A stretch of DNA of 64,000 nucleotides from an uncultured Saprospirales bacterium (GTDB taxonomy: Bacteria; Bacteroidota; Bacteroidia; Chitinophagales; JADIYW01), in assembly GCA_938008535.1 (NCBI GenBank), contig CALLKF010000114.1, forward strand, positions 13,046-77,045, read 5' to 3'. The stretch's first letter is position 1. Each line of letters begins with the position of its first letter. Positions 63,947 to 64,000 of this stretch are shown here, piece by piece. The notes beneath the pieces were generated by a model. The model saw nothing but the letters and a program-made list of their open reading frames with translations, searched no databases and was not told the DNA's origin. The position numbers were made by a program, and so were the translations under genes.

Positions 63947-64000
63947 TTAATCTTCAGAAAGCACGATAATTAAATCGTCTGGTGAAAAAGTAAATTTATC
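63947..64000 (-). CDS. C-terminal end of an unidentified gene (cut by window edge)
   Basis: The last 17 codons of a minus-strand frame, reading DKFTFSPDDLIIVLSED then TAA at 63947-63949. The acidic, regular ending looks like real coding sequence and the following 103 bases hold the promoter of the CNNM/CorC gene. Too little is visible to name a family. Confidence 0.45.
   Translation of the reverse strand, partial: DKFTFSPDDLIIVLSED

Overview
The window is chromosomal DNA of a low-G+C member of the Bacteroidota, probably close to the Chitinophagales or Sphingobacteriales. The support is a SusC/SusD pair, three proteins with type IX secretion (T9SS) sorting domains, a TonB receptor paired with a DUF4249 lipoprotein, DUF5686, DUF2480 and DUF4834 families, an ATP synthase cluster without the beta and epsilon genes, and promoters that fit the Bacteroidota -7 box TAnnTTTG. 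Shine-Dalgarno sequences are largely absent. No rRNA or tRNA gene, CRISPR array or insertion sequence was seen.

Layout. 1-3.9 kb: the start of gmhA, a cytoplasmic zinc peptidase and a GH3/beta-lactamase-like fusion. 3.9-5.8 kb: an accessory patch with a G+C-rich HTH gene, a 21-bp tandem repeat array, a structured G+C-rich spacer, a small membrane protein and a ParDE-type toxin-antitoxin pair. 6-24 kb: mostly housekeeping and envelope genes (CBS protein, DUF5686, xth, htpG, TonB receptor/DUF4249, YqeY, a reductase, a membrane-anchored papain-like protease, a PAP2-like protein, a double-domain TonB protein, rpoN, a PIN toxin pair, asnS). 24.2-30.1 kb: a 2OG oxygenase followed by a glycan-type cluster (FkbM methyltransferase, GT-C membrane protein, second FkbM, methyltransferase-GT2 fusion). 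30-32.9 kb: rluB-like, scpB, a DUF1801 gene and an unrecognised G+C-rich gene. 33.07-33.52 kb: a large inverted array of 21-bp units around a perfect 14-bp palindrome.

33.6-38.7 kb: the atpBEFHAG operon on the minus strand. 38.8-44.8 kb: a SusC-SusD-lipoprotein-lipid-binding-lipoprotein uptake operon. 45-48.8 kb: mqnC (menaquinone by the futalosine route) divergent from a catalytic/non-catalytic M16 peptidase pair. 48.8-57 kb: three large T9SS cargo proteins. 57-64 kb: an unrecognised helical protein, a lytic transglycosylase, DUF2480, a PpiD/SurA-like foldase and a CNNM/CorC membrane protein.

The most unusual signal is the pair of 21-bp repeat arrays at 4.3 and 33 kb. Each lies just upstream of a minus-strand gene that is clearly richer in G+C than its surroundings. 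Units read as seven-codon repeats, but in-frame stops recur at one variable codon, so the arrays probably act as DNA or RNA, or are decayed coding repeats. Together they may mark a mobile or regulatory module that I do not recognise.
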